A stretch of 64,000 nt of DNA. It comes from Ailurus styani (Eukaryota; Chordata; Mammalia; Carnivora; Ailuridae). The notes under the pieces are model-generated. The model worked only from the letters and a program-made list of their open reading frames with translations, ran no database searches and was not told the origin of the DNA. The stretch is from assembly GCA_002007465.1 (NCBI GenBank), contig LNAC01000001.1, positions 8,642,139 to 8,706,138 of the forward strand, read 5' to 3'. Of this stretch, positions 1 to 13,700 are shown in pieces; the first letter of the stretch is position 1; each line of letters starts with the position of its first letter. Position numbers and translations under genes: made by a program.

Positions 1-1432
1 GGAAATACTCAGTCTCTGTGCATATGCGGGACAAGAAAGACTTACATTAGAAAACAGAAGTTGTTTCTAGAGATACTTCAATTCAAAATGAATTTTAAAA
101 TGAAAGAATGTGATTCTCAGATATAAAAATTTTGATTCTCCCTTCCTTAATTCAGATGACTCTCACTAACCATCGAACGTATACATGTTTGCTAGTACAG
201 TGTGTTTAGCAGCACATCACCCAGCTGTGCCCATGCTGTTTCTGCCCTGCAGACTCTCTGACGCCTCCAAGTAAGAGGCAAGCTCTCATCACACACACAC
301 ACACACACAAGACGGGGGGAACCCAGTGGCTTTTACAGAATAGGCTGCTTTGATGGAATTCGAAACCAAAAATCCAACTAAACAACCAAAGTAAAACAAA
401 GGCAAGTCAAGGGGGAAAGAAGAGAAACAAACAAACAAACAAAATAGATGAAAACGAAGCAAAACACCCCCCCCAACACTTTTGCTGTTTGAATTGACTT
501 AACTTACTAATTACCTTAGTGTAATATGAATACAGTCTTTCTAGTTGAATACAATTGGAATTTTTAGCACGTGACCAAGTTCACTGCTCTAGACCCACTA
601 TATTTTTCCCCCTTATTGCCCACTGGCATACACATGTATGTCTTTAGCATCGGTAGCATAATACTCATTCTACTAGTCATGTATTTGGTGGAAATTCATC
701 TGTATGTCTAGACCAGCGGTTCTCAATCAAGAGCAATCCCCCACCCTCTCAGGGACATTTGACCATATCTGAAGACATTTTTGGTGGCCATGGCTAGGAG
801 AAGGGGGGTCATTCAGTTGGTTCAGGTAAGGGATAATGCTAAGTAACTTATATGCATGGGACAGTCCTTTCCGCAAGGAATTATGCATCCACAAACATGA
901 ATAGTGCTAAGATTGAGAAACACTGGTCTAGAATGATCACAGTAATTAGTAATTGGTTGAAGGCTTGTAATTAGCAATACATGGCCTGGATTCATAATCA
1001 ACAGGACAAAACTCCGTGCCATTCTAATTTATAAACTCCCAGTTTCTTCACTTTCATTAGATTGCAAACTTAGAGTGGGAAAAACTACCTTTTAGTCCCA
1101 CAGTGTCCCGAAGAAAGGTAGATTGCATTCAGTGAGTGATTAATGTCACTGTTGACTTATATTGTCTTTTATCAGTCATTTTGAAATCTAGTCCTTATAA
1201 TAGAACCCACTATTTTTCTCTATTAAAAAAAATCCATTTCAGCATCTTGTGGCTGGAAATTCCTGAGCTCAAGGTGAAGCTCTCGAATTACCAACACCTC
1301 TTTACTTTGGGCTCATACATGTGGTCAGAGATGGTCTATGATTACACAGGTACAAACGTCACTGAGCAGATTAGCGGGATGCCATCTGCTTAATGAGATG
1401 GACAGCTTCGGAGAGAGAGAGGTGACCATTAC
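1..1432. other. Intron of the DMBT1-like gene, left end
   Basis: No exon is recognised left of the SRCR exon at 1433. The stretch holds a short (CA)n run at about 291-309, A-rich sequence around 400-470 and a MER20 transposon copy at 712-930. Confidence 0.6.
712..930. mobile_element. MER20-like hAT DNA transposon remnant
   Basis: Starts near CCAGCGGTTCTCAA and ends near TTGAGAAACACTGG, the inverted ends of MER20, with GACATTTTTGGTGGCCATGG inside. TCTAGA on both sides is consistent with a hAT-type target duplication. Confidence 0.75.
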
Positions 1433-1747
1433 CTGAGCAGACGACACTGGCGTCTTCTCCAGGACCACAGTTATGGAGGGACCAGTCGGTATGAGGACAC
1501 TGTCCCAGGAAACTCTCTCTTCCTGTACAGTCCACATCATCCAGCAGAAACTTGCCCTCTCCTTCACCAAACTGAGCCTTGACAGGGGCTGCGAGGGCAC
1601 GGCCACAGTTCAGCTGCCGGCACACCACATCAGCTTCATTCATGTCCCAGTGGTCATCGCAAACCCTGCCCCACTGGCCGTGGTAGAAAACTTCCACGCG
1701 TCCGGAACACCTGCCTGACCCATTCACTAGTTGCAATTGTGGCCAGT
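1433..1747 (-). CDS. DMBT1-like SRCR exon 2
   Basis: 315-nt phase 1-1 exon encoding an intact eight-cysteine SRCR domain from [14 protein letters not shown] to [10 protein letters not shown]. The motif position reads VEVFYHGQW. It is the same length as the exon at 6493-6807 and starts with the same DW, so the two form a subfamily distinct from the 324-nt DMBT1 exons. The acceptor is GTGTCTTTGAAAG and the donor CAG|GTAATGG. Confidence 0.88.
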
Positions 1748-4700
1748 CTTTCAAAGACACAAAAATAGTACATGTTAGGAGAAGGGACACATTCTGCATT
1801 AACCCATTTGTTCAACAGTTCAACACGCATTTCTGGAGCATGCCCTGGGTCACCCCAGACAGCACTGCAGGTATGACAGTTCATAGAACAGACCTGGTTT
1901 TGCTGTTGCAGCGTTTAAAGTCTAATTTGCAGGGACTGGGGGAAGTAATCTCATTAACCCCAAATTAAGTTTTTAGATTTACAACTATGCTAAATGCTAA
2001 GAGGCAGAGGGGGAGATGTTTGTAATGTTTTGACAGTGCATATGGGGGTGGGGGTTCCAGGATATCTTTCCTAAGAAGTGATTAGGGACCCGAGTCTTGG
2101 ACAAAGAAAAGGAAGGAGCTAAGTAGACAAAGAAGGATGGGAGCAGGCAGAGGCTTCCCAAGTTCATTAAAAAACAGCAGAGGTTTATGAATGAGGTGAA
2201 TACATAGAGATCCCCAGATGGAATCATTCTGTTTGGTAGCACATGACCCACCAAAACCACATGAAATGAGGAGGAAGAAAACCTTGACTCACCACCAGGG
2301 AATGGTGTTAGGAACTCAGCATCTAAGAGCAGAGAGAAAGAGATGAGGTGTCATTGCCATCCCAATTACTCCACCCAAGTTTACGGGGAGCATTGCATGT
2401 TCATGGTGGGCTCACGGGGCAGACACTGAGCTAAGGGCGACCTCATGGGGTTGACATTGAACTATGAACATGATTTGGGGACTGGATTCGACAGGTTCAT
2501 TCTGATCTGCGGCACGTGAGATGTGATAGTGTATTTGGGCAGCTCAGAGTCCCTCACACATTGTTCTTTTAAACTGGATCCTTTGTGGAAACAGGACACT
2601 TTTCCACCAAAAAGACAGAAGGGTCAGGTGCTTATAGAAGTGTATTCCTCTGGCTCATAAAGAGACTTCTAAGGAAGAAAGGTGTTGTAGGGCCCAAGTC
2701 AGCCAGAATCAGTGAGCTTTTCTCCGTTCATTTCTGGATTTGCTCAAAGTCTGAAGTTAGGATTTTCTTTAATACAATTTTAGTTCAACTACGTCTTTGA
2801 ACGGTAATTTATTAAATCATATTCATATCCTCCATAATTTTCTGAAATACATTTAGGCAATGAGAACAAAACAGTTTGGGGAGAAAATACTTCCTCCATA
2901 CCAGAGTTAAAGCAGAGACGCTATCTTTTTTCCCCCTTCCCTTTGTTGAGTTCTTTTGATTAAATTCATTATTTGTCTTCTGCCCTCCCCCACTTCCAAA
3001 TGGGTTGTGTTATAAAATCAGGGGATTGGGGACATTTGGGGAAGTTCCCTTAAAGATATACTGCAGTGTGATTCTTACCAAAAGCTCCTGAAGCTTCATG
3101 TTCATATTCTATGAGAAACAAAAGAAAGTTGTATATAACTGGAGTTTATCAAAGATGACAAACATTCTGGAATGCCCTGTGCTTGCCGGATGGATTAGCT
3201 CTTGTCCCACTGCTATGACCCCAGTGAAAGAGTTCAGCCAGGAATTTGTGCTCTACGTGGTTATTCCAAAAAGGAGGTTTGAAAAGATAGTAAGAAGAAA
3301 GACCTTCTTACTATTTTCAATATTCGTTGAAATGCAGACATCGTTGACTAAACTCTATGCTCAGGAATAGCCCAATACACTCAAGTAGGGTTGGTTTGTT
3401 TAAGGGTCCTCCCCTGACCTTGGGGCTGGGCACACCTGCAGGCGCATCTTAGGTAACCAACGTTACGTTACGTGGAGTATTTTAAACACTTGTTTTCATA
3501 TTGTGATAAATGTGATTGTGTTGTAACTTGGAAATAAAACTCTATGTGACTGTTGAAGATAAATGGTTTCCAAAGAGAGACTGTGCTCAGGGCAGGTCAC
3601 CCTGGGCTATGCTGTTTGGGGCATTTGTTTGAGGACCATGGGAGCTGATTAACACACGGACATTCATTCCTTCGTCATATAGTCAATCACTCATTTCCCC
3701 AGTTGACATTCAGTTTCGATGACATTGGAAGGTGGGTCTGGAGGCTCTGGTTTAAATAAATTAGGATGGTTCACCTTAAGGACACATAAGTGGGTGCCAG
3801 GCTTGGGGCACGTGAATGGGTAAGGAGCTTAAAATATGAGGGAAGGGTGAGGCTGCTTCCAGAACAATAAGACAACTTTGAACGTTTGCAAATTTTGCCT
3901 GGGGTCAGGGTGTTTTCCAACATGTAGCATATTTAGTGGAGGGGACAACACCAGAGGTGAAATCCAGAGGCCTGGATATTTGCCATGTGACTTTGGTCAA
4001 GGTACTTGACCTTGACTTTACCTTGTCACTGAACCTCAGTTTTACCCATTTATGAAACAAGGATCATAAAACAAGCCTGCTTGAATTGTGTAAGGATGAA
4101 ATGGTGTAACGGATGGAAGGTATTTGGAAAACTGGAAATTGCTCCATGACCCGACAGGATTCACACTTTGAGGCAGCCTCTGAGGCAAACCATCAAGTGA
4201 TTCAGGATACTCAGATTTGGAATAGCTTACATGCTAAGATTGTAATAAAGATTCAGTAAATCTGTCAAAATATCATATTTGAAAGAAATTAGATTTTCTT
4301 TTCCCTCAAATGCTAGTAAACTTATGATAAGTAGCTTCATCAGAGGAAATTAATTGAAAAAAATCTTGATTGGGGCTGACACTTGAGAAAGGAGCTATTA
4401 ACAACTTTGCTTTTTTTAGTAAAGCAATAATTAATCAATTAGCCATTGATTAATTATTAATACACACATTAAAATAAACAAAAGCAACTGCACATGCTTG
4501 ATTCTAAAGTAGGGTTTAAGAAACAGCAGTACTGATACTTTGGGCTAGAAAATTCTTCGTGGTGGAGGGCTGTCCTGGGTGTTGTAGGATGTTCAGTAGT
4601 GTCCCTGACTTTCTAAGATGCCAGTAGCGCCCCCTAGTTGTCACAGTCAAAAATGTCTCCAGACTGACAAATGTCCCCTGGGGAACAAAATCATTCCCAG

Positions 4701-7700
4701 TTGGGACCAAGTGTTTAAAACTATACTTAAAAAGCATTTTTAAAGTTCCCTGAAGTCAGATTCTTTTTTTAAAAAATATTTAATTTATTTATTTGAGAAA
4801 GACAGAGAGGGAGAGGGAGAGAGAGAGAGAGAGAGAGAGAAAGAGGGAGCCGGCATGAGCAGGGGGGAGGGGCGGGGGGAAGGGAGAAGCAAATCCCTGC
4901 TGAGCAGGGAGCCTGACTCAGGGCTCAATCCCAGGACCCTGGGATCATGACCTGAGCCAAAAGCAGCCACTAAGCTAACTGAGCCACCCAGGCGTCTCCT
5001 GAAGTCAGATCCTTATGATAATTTGCTAACTAGACTCTTCGCAGCCCCATCCTCCCCTCGAGGTGCTCTGCCCAAGGACTTGCTGCCTAGGAGACTGGTG
5101 GAGTCCTCCTCCCGACTTCCTAGGCTGCCTGGAGTGCCCAGATGGGCAAAGATCACATCTGCTCCATGCCGTCTGTCCTGAGGACTCACAGGAAGCTCAC
5201 AAAATGGGTTCTAGGGGTTCAGGAAGAGGGGCTGGGGCTGCCTTTCTCCTGCAAGCCAGTAAGGGGCCTTGGGAATGATGATTTTATGGACTGAAATTCT
5301 CTTCTACCCATTTCTACCCCCAGCTCTCAAGACAGAGTCGCCTGAAGTGGGAAAATTCCCAGCAGGGCAGGGTCTGGCCCCCACCATCACCAAGAGAGGG
5401 GAGTCGGCTGCTCTGTGGCAGAAGCAGGTACGTGGAGTAGTCTGGAAGTCAATTCCATGTGACAGGAGCATTGCGTTCACTGATCGTTCGCCAAGCCCCC
5501 TGCAATTTTTCTGAATGAATGAATGCTTGGCTCTTGGCTAGCTGAAAATGGTTTAGATCCTGCTTCCTGGCATGCCAGATCTGGGAGGAATGAGCTGGGG
5601 AAGCGGGGAGTGGTCTCCTCTGACTCTGCCATATTTGGCAGCTGAGGAACAAGGCGGGGGCTGCCTCTGGCTCCTGACCCCTGAACTTGTCCCATCATCC
5701 AGAGATGGTGTATTAGAAACATGGCGACGTGGTCTCTAGGAGATAGAGGTCCTCGAAAAGCAGAAATATGAGGCACAGCATTATTGGCTATGAAACGGCA
5801 TGTGAAGGGTCAGAATTAACAGGTGTCTTCCCTCATAGCAGGGAGAGGGAGGGAAGAAAGCCATTGTTTTTGTTGCTACTGTTATTAATATTATTATTCT
5901 CGTTGTGTTAAAGGGTGAATAATGTGCAAAAAGACGCATTAAGAGGAAGGGGCGGCACAGGGGACACATCCATTAAGGATGCCCGATGCCCCTGCTATCA
6001 GTCAAGCCCCCCCACTCAGAGCTCTAATGCTCTGCTCTTGCTGTCTTGAAATTCTTAAGTAATTTCTGAAAAAGGAGACCCACATTTTCATTTTGCACTA
6101 GAATCTGCAGTGATGTAGCCCATCGCTGGACTAAGCCTTTTCGATTCAAACCTAGACTTTTTTTGCAATATGCTGACCTTTGGCTTCTCAAATAGACACA
6201 GAAGTCTGGGGTTAGAGTTGAGGTGTCCTTGGGGCACCTGGGTGGCTCAGTTGGTTATCTGCCTTCAGCTCAGGTTATGAGGTCCTGGGATCGAGCCCCA
6301 CATCAGGTTCTTTGCACAGTGGGGAGTCTGTTTCTCCCTCTCCCTCTGTGTGCTCTCTCTCTCCCTCAAATAAATACATCCATCTTTAAAAAAAAAAAAG
6401 ATTTAGGGTGTCTGACTGTGTTGGGAAGATACTCAGGACAAGACTGGAAAAAATGGAAATTCAAGTCCCAGAGAAGAGAGAAAGGCATTTACCCAAGCAG
6501 GTGACACCAGCATCTTCCCCATGCCCGCAGTTGTGGGTGAACCAGCCGGCGTGGGAGCACTGGCCCAGATAGGCCTCAGTACCCGAACACTGCACATCGT
6601 CCAGAAGGATGGGGCCGGAGCCCTGGCCATAGTGGGCCTCTCCTGGGGCCGAGACGGCTGTCCCGCAGCCCAGCTGCCGACACACCACCTGTGCTTCCTT
6701 CTCGTCCCAAAAGTCGTCGCACACAGTGTGCCACACGCCTTCAAAGTACACCTCGACACGGCCCGAACACCTGCCAGAACCTTCCACGAGCTGCACAACG
6801 AGCCAGTCTTTGGGAGAGAGGCAGCCCCCCCCCCACAAAGTGTTGGTGGTGTCACCACGTTCCGCACCGGGGTCATCATCATGACATAAGCACTATTTAT
6901 GGAGTGCCGCCTGTGTTCCAGGCCCTGGGTTAAGTCCTTTACAACAGACATCTTTTTAAGGCTCACAACTACCTTTTAGGGTGTTATTGTCCCCATCTTA
7001 CCAGGGAGGAAAGCAGGTACAGCTTCCTTGGCGGTCCATCAGGGAGGGGGCAGAAGGGGAACCCTAGCTCATTCCGACTGCTCCCAGGGGACCTCTGCAC
7101 ATCTCTGTAGGGCTCTCCTGTTTGGGGGGGGTGTCAACCACTGGAGAGGAGTTCACACTGGCTGTGTGGCGGGACATCTGGCTTGGCTTTGCTCTTTTCA
7201 AAAGCACTTCATTCTGGATCCTTCCTTCTGCTCTGGCAAGAACATCTACATCTAAGATAGGAACTCTCCAGCTCTGGGCTGCTCGAGAGTTTAGCTTAAG
7301 AAGTATCTCCTGGATTCTTGGATCATTTCCACGTGTCACTGTCATTGTCAGTGCCAAGTTGAGCTTGTTGGAGGAAAGGAAGTGTGCAAGAAACACACAC
7401 ACTGCGTGCACTCCCCAGGAAACTGCGGCCCTGCCAGCGTGCACCCACACTTCAGTTCTCTGAGCTTTTGGTGGGCATCACTCGCTGGCTTTCCCAGTGC
7501 TCGGGGTGGGAAGGGCTTACTGGGATAGGGAGGTGCACCGCTGGCTCTGGCTTTGCTGCTGCTCTCATCCCTCACTAGCTACACAATTTGCATAGGCCCC
7601 TCACCTCCCATTCCTCATCTGCAAAGTGTGGACCGTGGTAGGGCACTGGCCTCAAGGGAGATCAATAAAACCAATGCATCTGCATTGCCCTGCGTGCAGG

Positions 7701-10700
7701 GAGCACCGAGGAGCTGGCAACTGTCATTTCCTATACTTCACCCACTGTAACTAGAGAGCAAGGGAGGCTGACGGGAATTCCCAGGGCTGGCTGCTGACAG
7801 CAGACTATTCCCTGCGCCACCCCCAGAGCAGGGCTTCTCAAAGCCTGGCCCTCACACAGCCTGCATTGTTCGAATCTCAGGGGAGGTTTGCCACAGATCA
7901 GATTCTTGGAGTGTACCTACCCCTTGTCTGGGAGGGGGCCTGGGACTTTGCACATTCCACAAGCTCTTGGGGGTTGATTATGGTTTACCCCAACATTTAA
8001 GGGCACCTGACATAGGGACCTTTAAGTCAGTCTCTAATGTGTAAGAACCATGAGATTAGATAAAGACCCCTGTCTTGTTAAACAGAAATAGAAATGGGGT
8101 GTCTTTATTTCCAGGGATGAGTGAGTCACCCATCCCCAGGGGCATTCACAGCTTCTCCACATCCCTACAACCCTGGCGGGGCCACCTGCGCTTGGCCCTG
8201 CCTCCTCCAAGCCAAGGGGGCAGCCCGGCTCTGACTCACCATCCAGCTGCCCCGGAGGCAAGCCTTGCAAGGTGCTTCTCTTAGAAGGTCCCTTCCACAG
8301 CCTTTCCGTGGGTCCTCTGACGTCCCTTCTGGAGCAACCTGAGAAGTACAGCCAGGTTAGAATCTGGATGTTCAGCTCAGGGAGACAGAAAACAGCCTCC
8401 CCGGAAGGGGACCCGACAGGGCCCAGCATCAGACCGTGGCTTCGCCTGCCCCCTTCCAAGCTCACTGACTCGTGGGCTCAGCACAGAGAATGTGGGAACC
8501 TGAGGATCTGAAGGTTGACCAATCCAATTGATTCTGTTGTGCGGCCGAGTTTGAGAACCTATGTTCTGGAATCACTTTCCCTTAAGCTCTTGTTTTGACG
8601 TATTGGATTTTATAACTTCCTTTTAATCAGGTAAGTATTTATACTGGTAATACCAAGTTTTCACCAGCCAGTATATGTTATCAGACATCCTCAGCTGTCT
8701 GTGGCTAACCTTGAAGCATTTTCATTTCTTTTTAATTTTTTTTAAGATTTTATTTATTTATGTGAGAGCAGGAGGGAGAGAAGGCACAAGTAGGGGGAGG
8801 GGCAGAGGGAGAAGCAGACTCCCCGCAGAGCAGGGATTTTCCCCCAAGGCAGGACCCTGGGATCCTGACCTGAACTGAAAGCAGATGCCTAACTGACTGA
8901 GCCACGCATGTGTCCCTGATTTTTAGTATTAAATTGATGTTTTCCAATATCTCCTGAGTTCATCTTCTTAAAACAACTCCCCGCCATTTTTTTGCTTTTT
9001 ACTTATTTTTCTATTTTTATTTTTCTTACTTCTTTTTCCTTTGGAAGAGTATTTAATTAATATTAGTTAATTATTTTACGTGTTTGGCTTTGTCTTTTAA
9101 AGTAGATTTAAAGTAGATTTGCGAAGGGGTGAGATGTTTGGGTGCTGCTCAACCTAAAACGAGCTGTCCATTATTTCCTGGCTCCCAAGTCTTTTTGGCT
9201 GGGCATCATAACTTTGATCTAAGCGTCGCCTTCGAACAAACAAATAAGGGGTATCCTCCAGAGCAGCCCCTTTGGTAGAGTTTGCACTGTGAGCCCCCGT
9301 GCCCTTCAGCTCCCCTTTCCTTTCAGCCACTATGAAGGGACGCTATGTTCCGTGGACAGACTGTCTAAGGACATAGGCCATGAACTTGCTGAGAGGATTT
9401 AAAATAGTTCAGGGCACCTGGGTGGCTCAGTGGGTTAAAGCCTCTGCCTTCGGCTCAGGTCATGATCTCAGGGTCCTGGGATCGAGGCCTACATCGGGCT
9501 CTCTGCTCAGTGGGGAGCCTGCTTCCTCCTCTCTCTCTGCCTGCCTCTTTGCCTCCTTGTGATCTCTCTTTTTGTGTGTCAAACAAATAAATAAATAAAA
9601 TCTTTAAAAAAAATAAAAAAATAAAATAGTTCATATACATCTGGATCTGTTGGGGAAGGCCTGCTGTTCCTTGTCACTGGATAAGGCCCTGGGGACATAT
9701 TGGAAAGCAAAGAGCCTGGTACCTGTGGCTGGGGAAAAAATCCATGACCACGACACAGATTGAGCAGTAGACTAGGCAGAATGTAACCCAGCAAGCAGAT
9801 GTGTGATCTGGGCCGCAAGACCCAAGAGAGGTCCCCCCGTGGGGAAGGGAGACTTCTAGAAGTCAACAAAGTTGGTGTTGTTAATAATAATAACGGTCCT
9901 TTATTTGGCACATGCTGTGTTCTTGTCATGAGTCTAACTGACTTAAAAAACTATAGTTGACTTGAAAAGATTCTGGGGCGCCTGGGTGGCTCAGTGGGTT
10001 AAAGCCTCTGCTTTCGGCTCAGGTCATGATCTCAGGGTCCTGGGATCGAGCCCCACATCAGGCTCCCTGCTCAGCGGGGAGCCTGCTTCCCCCTCTCTCT
10101 CTGCTTGCCTCTCTGCCTCCTTGTGATCTCTCTCTCCCTCTGTGAAATAAATAAATAAAATCTTTAAAAAAAAAAAGAGAAAAGATTCTGTTATTGTTTC
10201 CATGCACATTTTAACAGATCAGGAAATCAAGGCACAAAGAAGCCAAGTAACTTTCCCAGACCCCACAGCTCATAAGTGGCGATGCTGGGATTTGGTTCCA
10301 GAGTCTGGACATTTAGTCACTCACTCCCATTTCTTTCCTTTTCGCCCCACACCTCCCATGTCCTCCTACCGCATGATTGAACCCTTTCATTTATAATGCT
10401 ACTTCCGCCCGTTCCTTTGCATGAGCAACTCTGAGGCCTACACCCAGCGTTACACTTTTCCAAGCGTGCTCACAGCCCTCGGCCCCTTAGATTATCAGGG
10501 AAGCCCCATGCTGTGTGCTGCTCAGGCCCATCAAAGTGATCTGGGGGGCCAACAGACAGAATATCTACTGCTGCCACCCAGATCAACTGGGGCCACCCTG
10601 AATTACCACCCAGATCAACTGGGGCCACCCTGAATTACCACCCAGATCAACTGGGGCCACCCTGAATTAGGTGTGTGTGTTTTGTTTCCTTTGTGTGTGG

Positions 10701-13700
10701 ACTCCCATGATCTTTTTTTTTTTTTTTTAAGTAGTTTTCCTGACTCAATCTTTTCTTACTTTTCTCCATGTCACCTGTCCACTCATCTGAAAAAGGCCTT
10801 TGGGTGTCATTCCCTTGCCTGCTCTGGCTCTTCATCATCCCCTGGGTGAAGGCCAAAGTTTTTAGCTTGAATTTCAAAACCCTCCTTAACTAGAGCCATA
10901 GCTTCCTTTCTGATGTGGAGAACAATGGCAAAAGAAGTACAGAAAAAAATTAAATTTCCTTACAACTTACAGCCCACTGACAAGTACTTAAGACAGGCAG
11001 AGTAACCTTCCTCCAGGAACTCAACCGCTCAGATGTGAATACTTTGCTAGGGGCAAATGGCGACCTTACCTTGACATTAGCCCAAACTCCAGGGTCCTGC
11101 AAGTCTTCTTTAACATAGGAAAATCCCTTTGGAAACTTCCTTTATCTCTACAACTGGCCCAAGATATATATTAGCCATCATCCTCCAAACATGTGGCCCA
11201 CTGATATCCCTCTGAAGGGTCTCATAACTAAGATTTTACTAGACGGTAGTAAATGATCCTGCAAGGTCCTGGAAACCATATGATCAGTCACTCCTTACAA
11301 CTCCAGTGTAGCCCCTTCTGCCCCAGGCCTTGTCCCCATGCTTTAATAAAACAACCTTACTTGCACTGAAGATGACTCAAGAATCCTTTCTTGACCACTT
11401 GCTCCTGAAACCCAACACATCACATCACTTTCCAGTTCCTCTCCCATGGGCAGCTTGTTCTTCCTTTCTCAGAAGGAAGGCTCAGACTCGCCCAGGACTC
11501 CATGAGCTTTTCTTGAACTTCCTGGAATGTCATAATCACTTACATCAACATGGTATCCTAGCCACCCAGGCAAGACCAATTCCCAATTGTAAACTTCATG
11601 TTTTCCCCACGACTGAAAACCTGACCTCCCAAAGTCCTTATGTTCAGTCCATTCAAGTCTAACAAATATCACTGGGCACCTACTATGTGCTGGGCACTGG
11701 GAATCTGATGGTAAATATTATCTCAGTAACTCACTGGATATTTACCGGTTTGGGGCTACCTGTTCATGTCTTGTCTTCCCCCCCAGTCAGACCACAAGAT
11801 CTGAATGGAAGGGACAATTCTCCCAACGCAGTGCCTGGGCACTCACTAAATGACAGGAAAATGAATCAAGGGTGTGGGGTGTCAGATAGGCCTTGAAGAA
11901 TGGGTGGCCTAAATTTAGAGGGAGTGGATAAATAGGAATGAGCCCCCTTTACAGAGGAATCAGTAAGGGGGCCATCTGAAACATGAGTCTGTGTTGGAGG
12001 GAGAGTTACAAAGATGGATCAGCAGGAAAGGTTAGTTTCTTAGGGTTTTGAATGATAGGAAGAGAAGCCTAGACTTTTCGAGTGATGGTGGAGGTGCTAT
12101 TTGGCATTCTTGCTTAGAGTACAGACATGACAGACAGCATAGGGCAGGCGTAGCTGGAAGTGAGTAAGACTCAAATGTAGGGAGGAAACTGGGGTGCAGG
12201 CTTCTCTAGGGAACAAGCCAGAAGATGCCTTGTGGTTGGCCTGTGATGGCAGCTCTGAGTGTATAAAAGGGGGAAAATAAAATGTTGGATGATGTTTCTT
12301 CAGATTGGTCTCCCAGCTGCCTTCATCCGATGGCCTGAGTGTTTGGGGGAGTACGTGTGAGATAAGAAGCTAGGATGAGGGGAAGACTTAAGACTAGAGC
12401 AAGGACATAGCAGACAGCCTCGTGAGTGAGAGCAGGGCACTGGGGACAGGGAACGAGAACTGACAGGGTTAACTCTGGGCTGAAAAGAAGGAGGGAAAGA
12501 TGGCAGAAGTGGGTTGGTCCTGAGAATGAGTGTGTGTGCACGTGCGTATGTGTGTCAGGGTGTGTTTGTGAGTGAGTGAGTGTGAGAGTTTGTGTGCGTG
12601 AGAGTATGTGTTTGTGTGTGTGTGAGAGAGAGTTTATGTGTGTGAGAGAATGTATATGAGTTTGTGCACATGAGTATGTGTGTGTGAGAGTTTATATGCA
12701 TGAGTGTGTGTGAGTATGTGTGTGTATATGTGTTGTGTAAAACTGTGTGGATGAATAGGAGTGGTTTTTTGTGTATGAGAGTTTATGTATGCACAAAAGT
12801 GTGTGTGAGTGAAAGTGAGCGTGTGTGTGGGCACACATGTGTGTGGGGCGGGGGGAGGCTGGCCCTCAGAGCTGTCAGCCTTGTGAGCAGCATCAGGTGG
12901 TACAAGATCGGCTGAAGGTTTGACCAGGGGTGAATGAGACAACAGGGCAATGTGGCAGCTGGTGGCTCCACTGACATTGGACACCATGAATTTCCAATCC
13001 ACTCTGGTGCTAGGGGTAAAACCTGGAGCCTGAGGAACAGCAGAGGCAGGGCCAAGTGAACAGGGTAGGACTGTGGCATGAGGGAAGGTGAGGAGGTTGT
13101 GGTCAGAGTGTCAGACCTACAGGCAGAACAGGCCAAGTGCCACACCTGAACCAATGGTAACTTGATCATCATGTGGTTTTAGAAACTATTTTAACTATTG
13201 AACTTGGATTGTGTTGATCAGATAAATTCACCAGAGAATAATCACATTTTTAGCAATAGTCCTCCTTCCATTGGTCATCAACAAATTGTCCTTTGTCCTC
13301 ACATTTTCCATGTGAGTTGCCCTAATACCACCTGAGCTCCTGTGACCTGCAAGTTCCCAAAATCCCTGCTGATGCCCATGAGACCTGCTCTGAACTATGA
13401 CTGCCTTTCTGGGTGCCTCTTCCCAGGAGGTCTCACTGGCCCCATTGTCTGTAAGACTCTTGTGCAATCAGCGTGAGGAGCCTAACAAAGCCAACAGGCC
13501 AGATGATATCACTAATCCATGTGCCCCTGGAAGCTAGGGAGCAGCCCCCGGGGAAACTGTAGGGTGATGTACTCATCTTGGGAGTCAGGGGAGGTGACAG
13601 TATAAAGCCTGGGCAAAAGAATTGGCGGAGGGGGCAAAGAAAAGGAGACGTGAGAGAGTTAGGGAGAAAATGGCCCCAGTGATAACTGATATTTGAAAAT

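Larger units (their letters stand above)
1748..6492. other. Intron between the two SRCR exons of the DMBT1-like gene
   Basis: 4.7 kb without a recognised coding exon. It contains MIR, MER20 and two carnivore SINEs (listed separately); the rest looks like unique intronic DNA. Confidence 0.6.

Noticed and set aside
7064..7450. 128-codon minus-strand frame beside the SRCR exon at 6.5 kb
   Set aside because: I considered it as an extra domain of the DMBT1-like gene, but it has no cysteine pattern or family match and no convincing acceptor and donor pair in phase.
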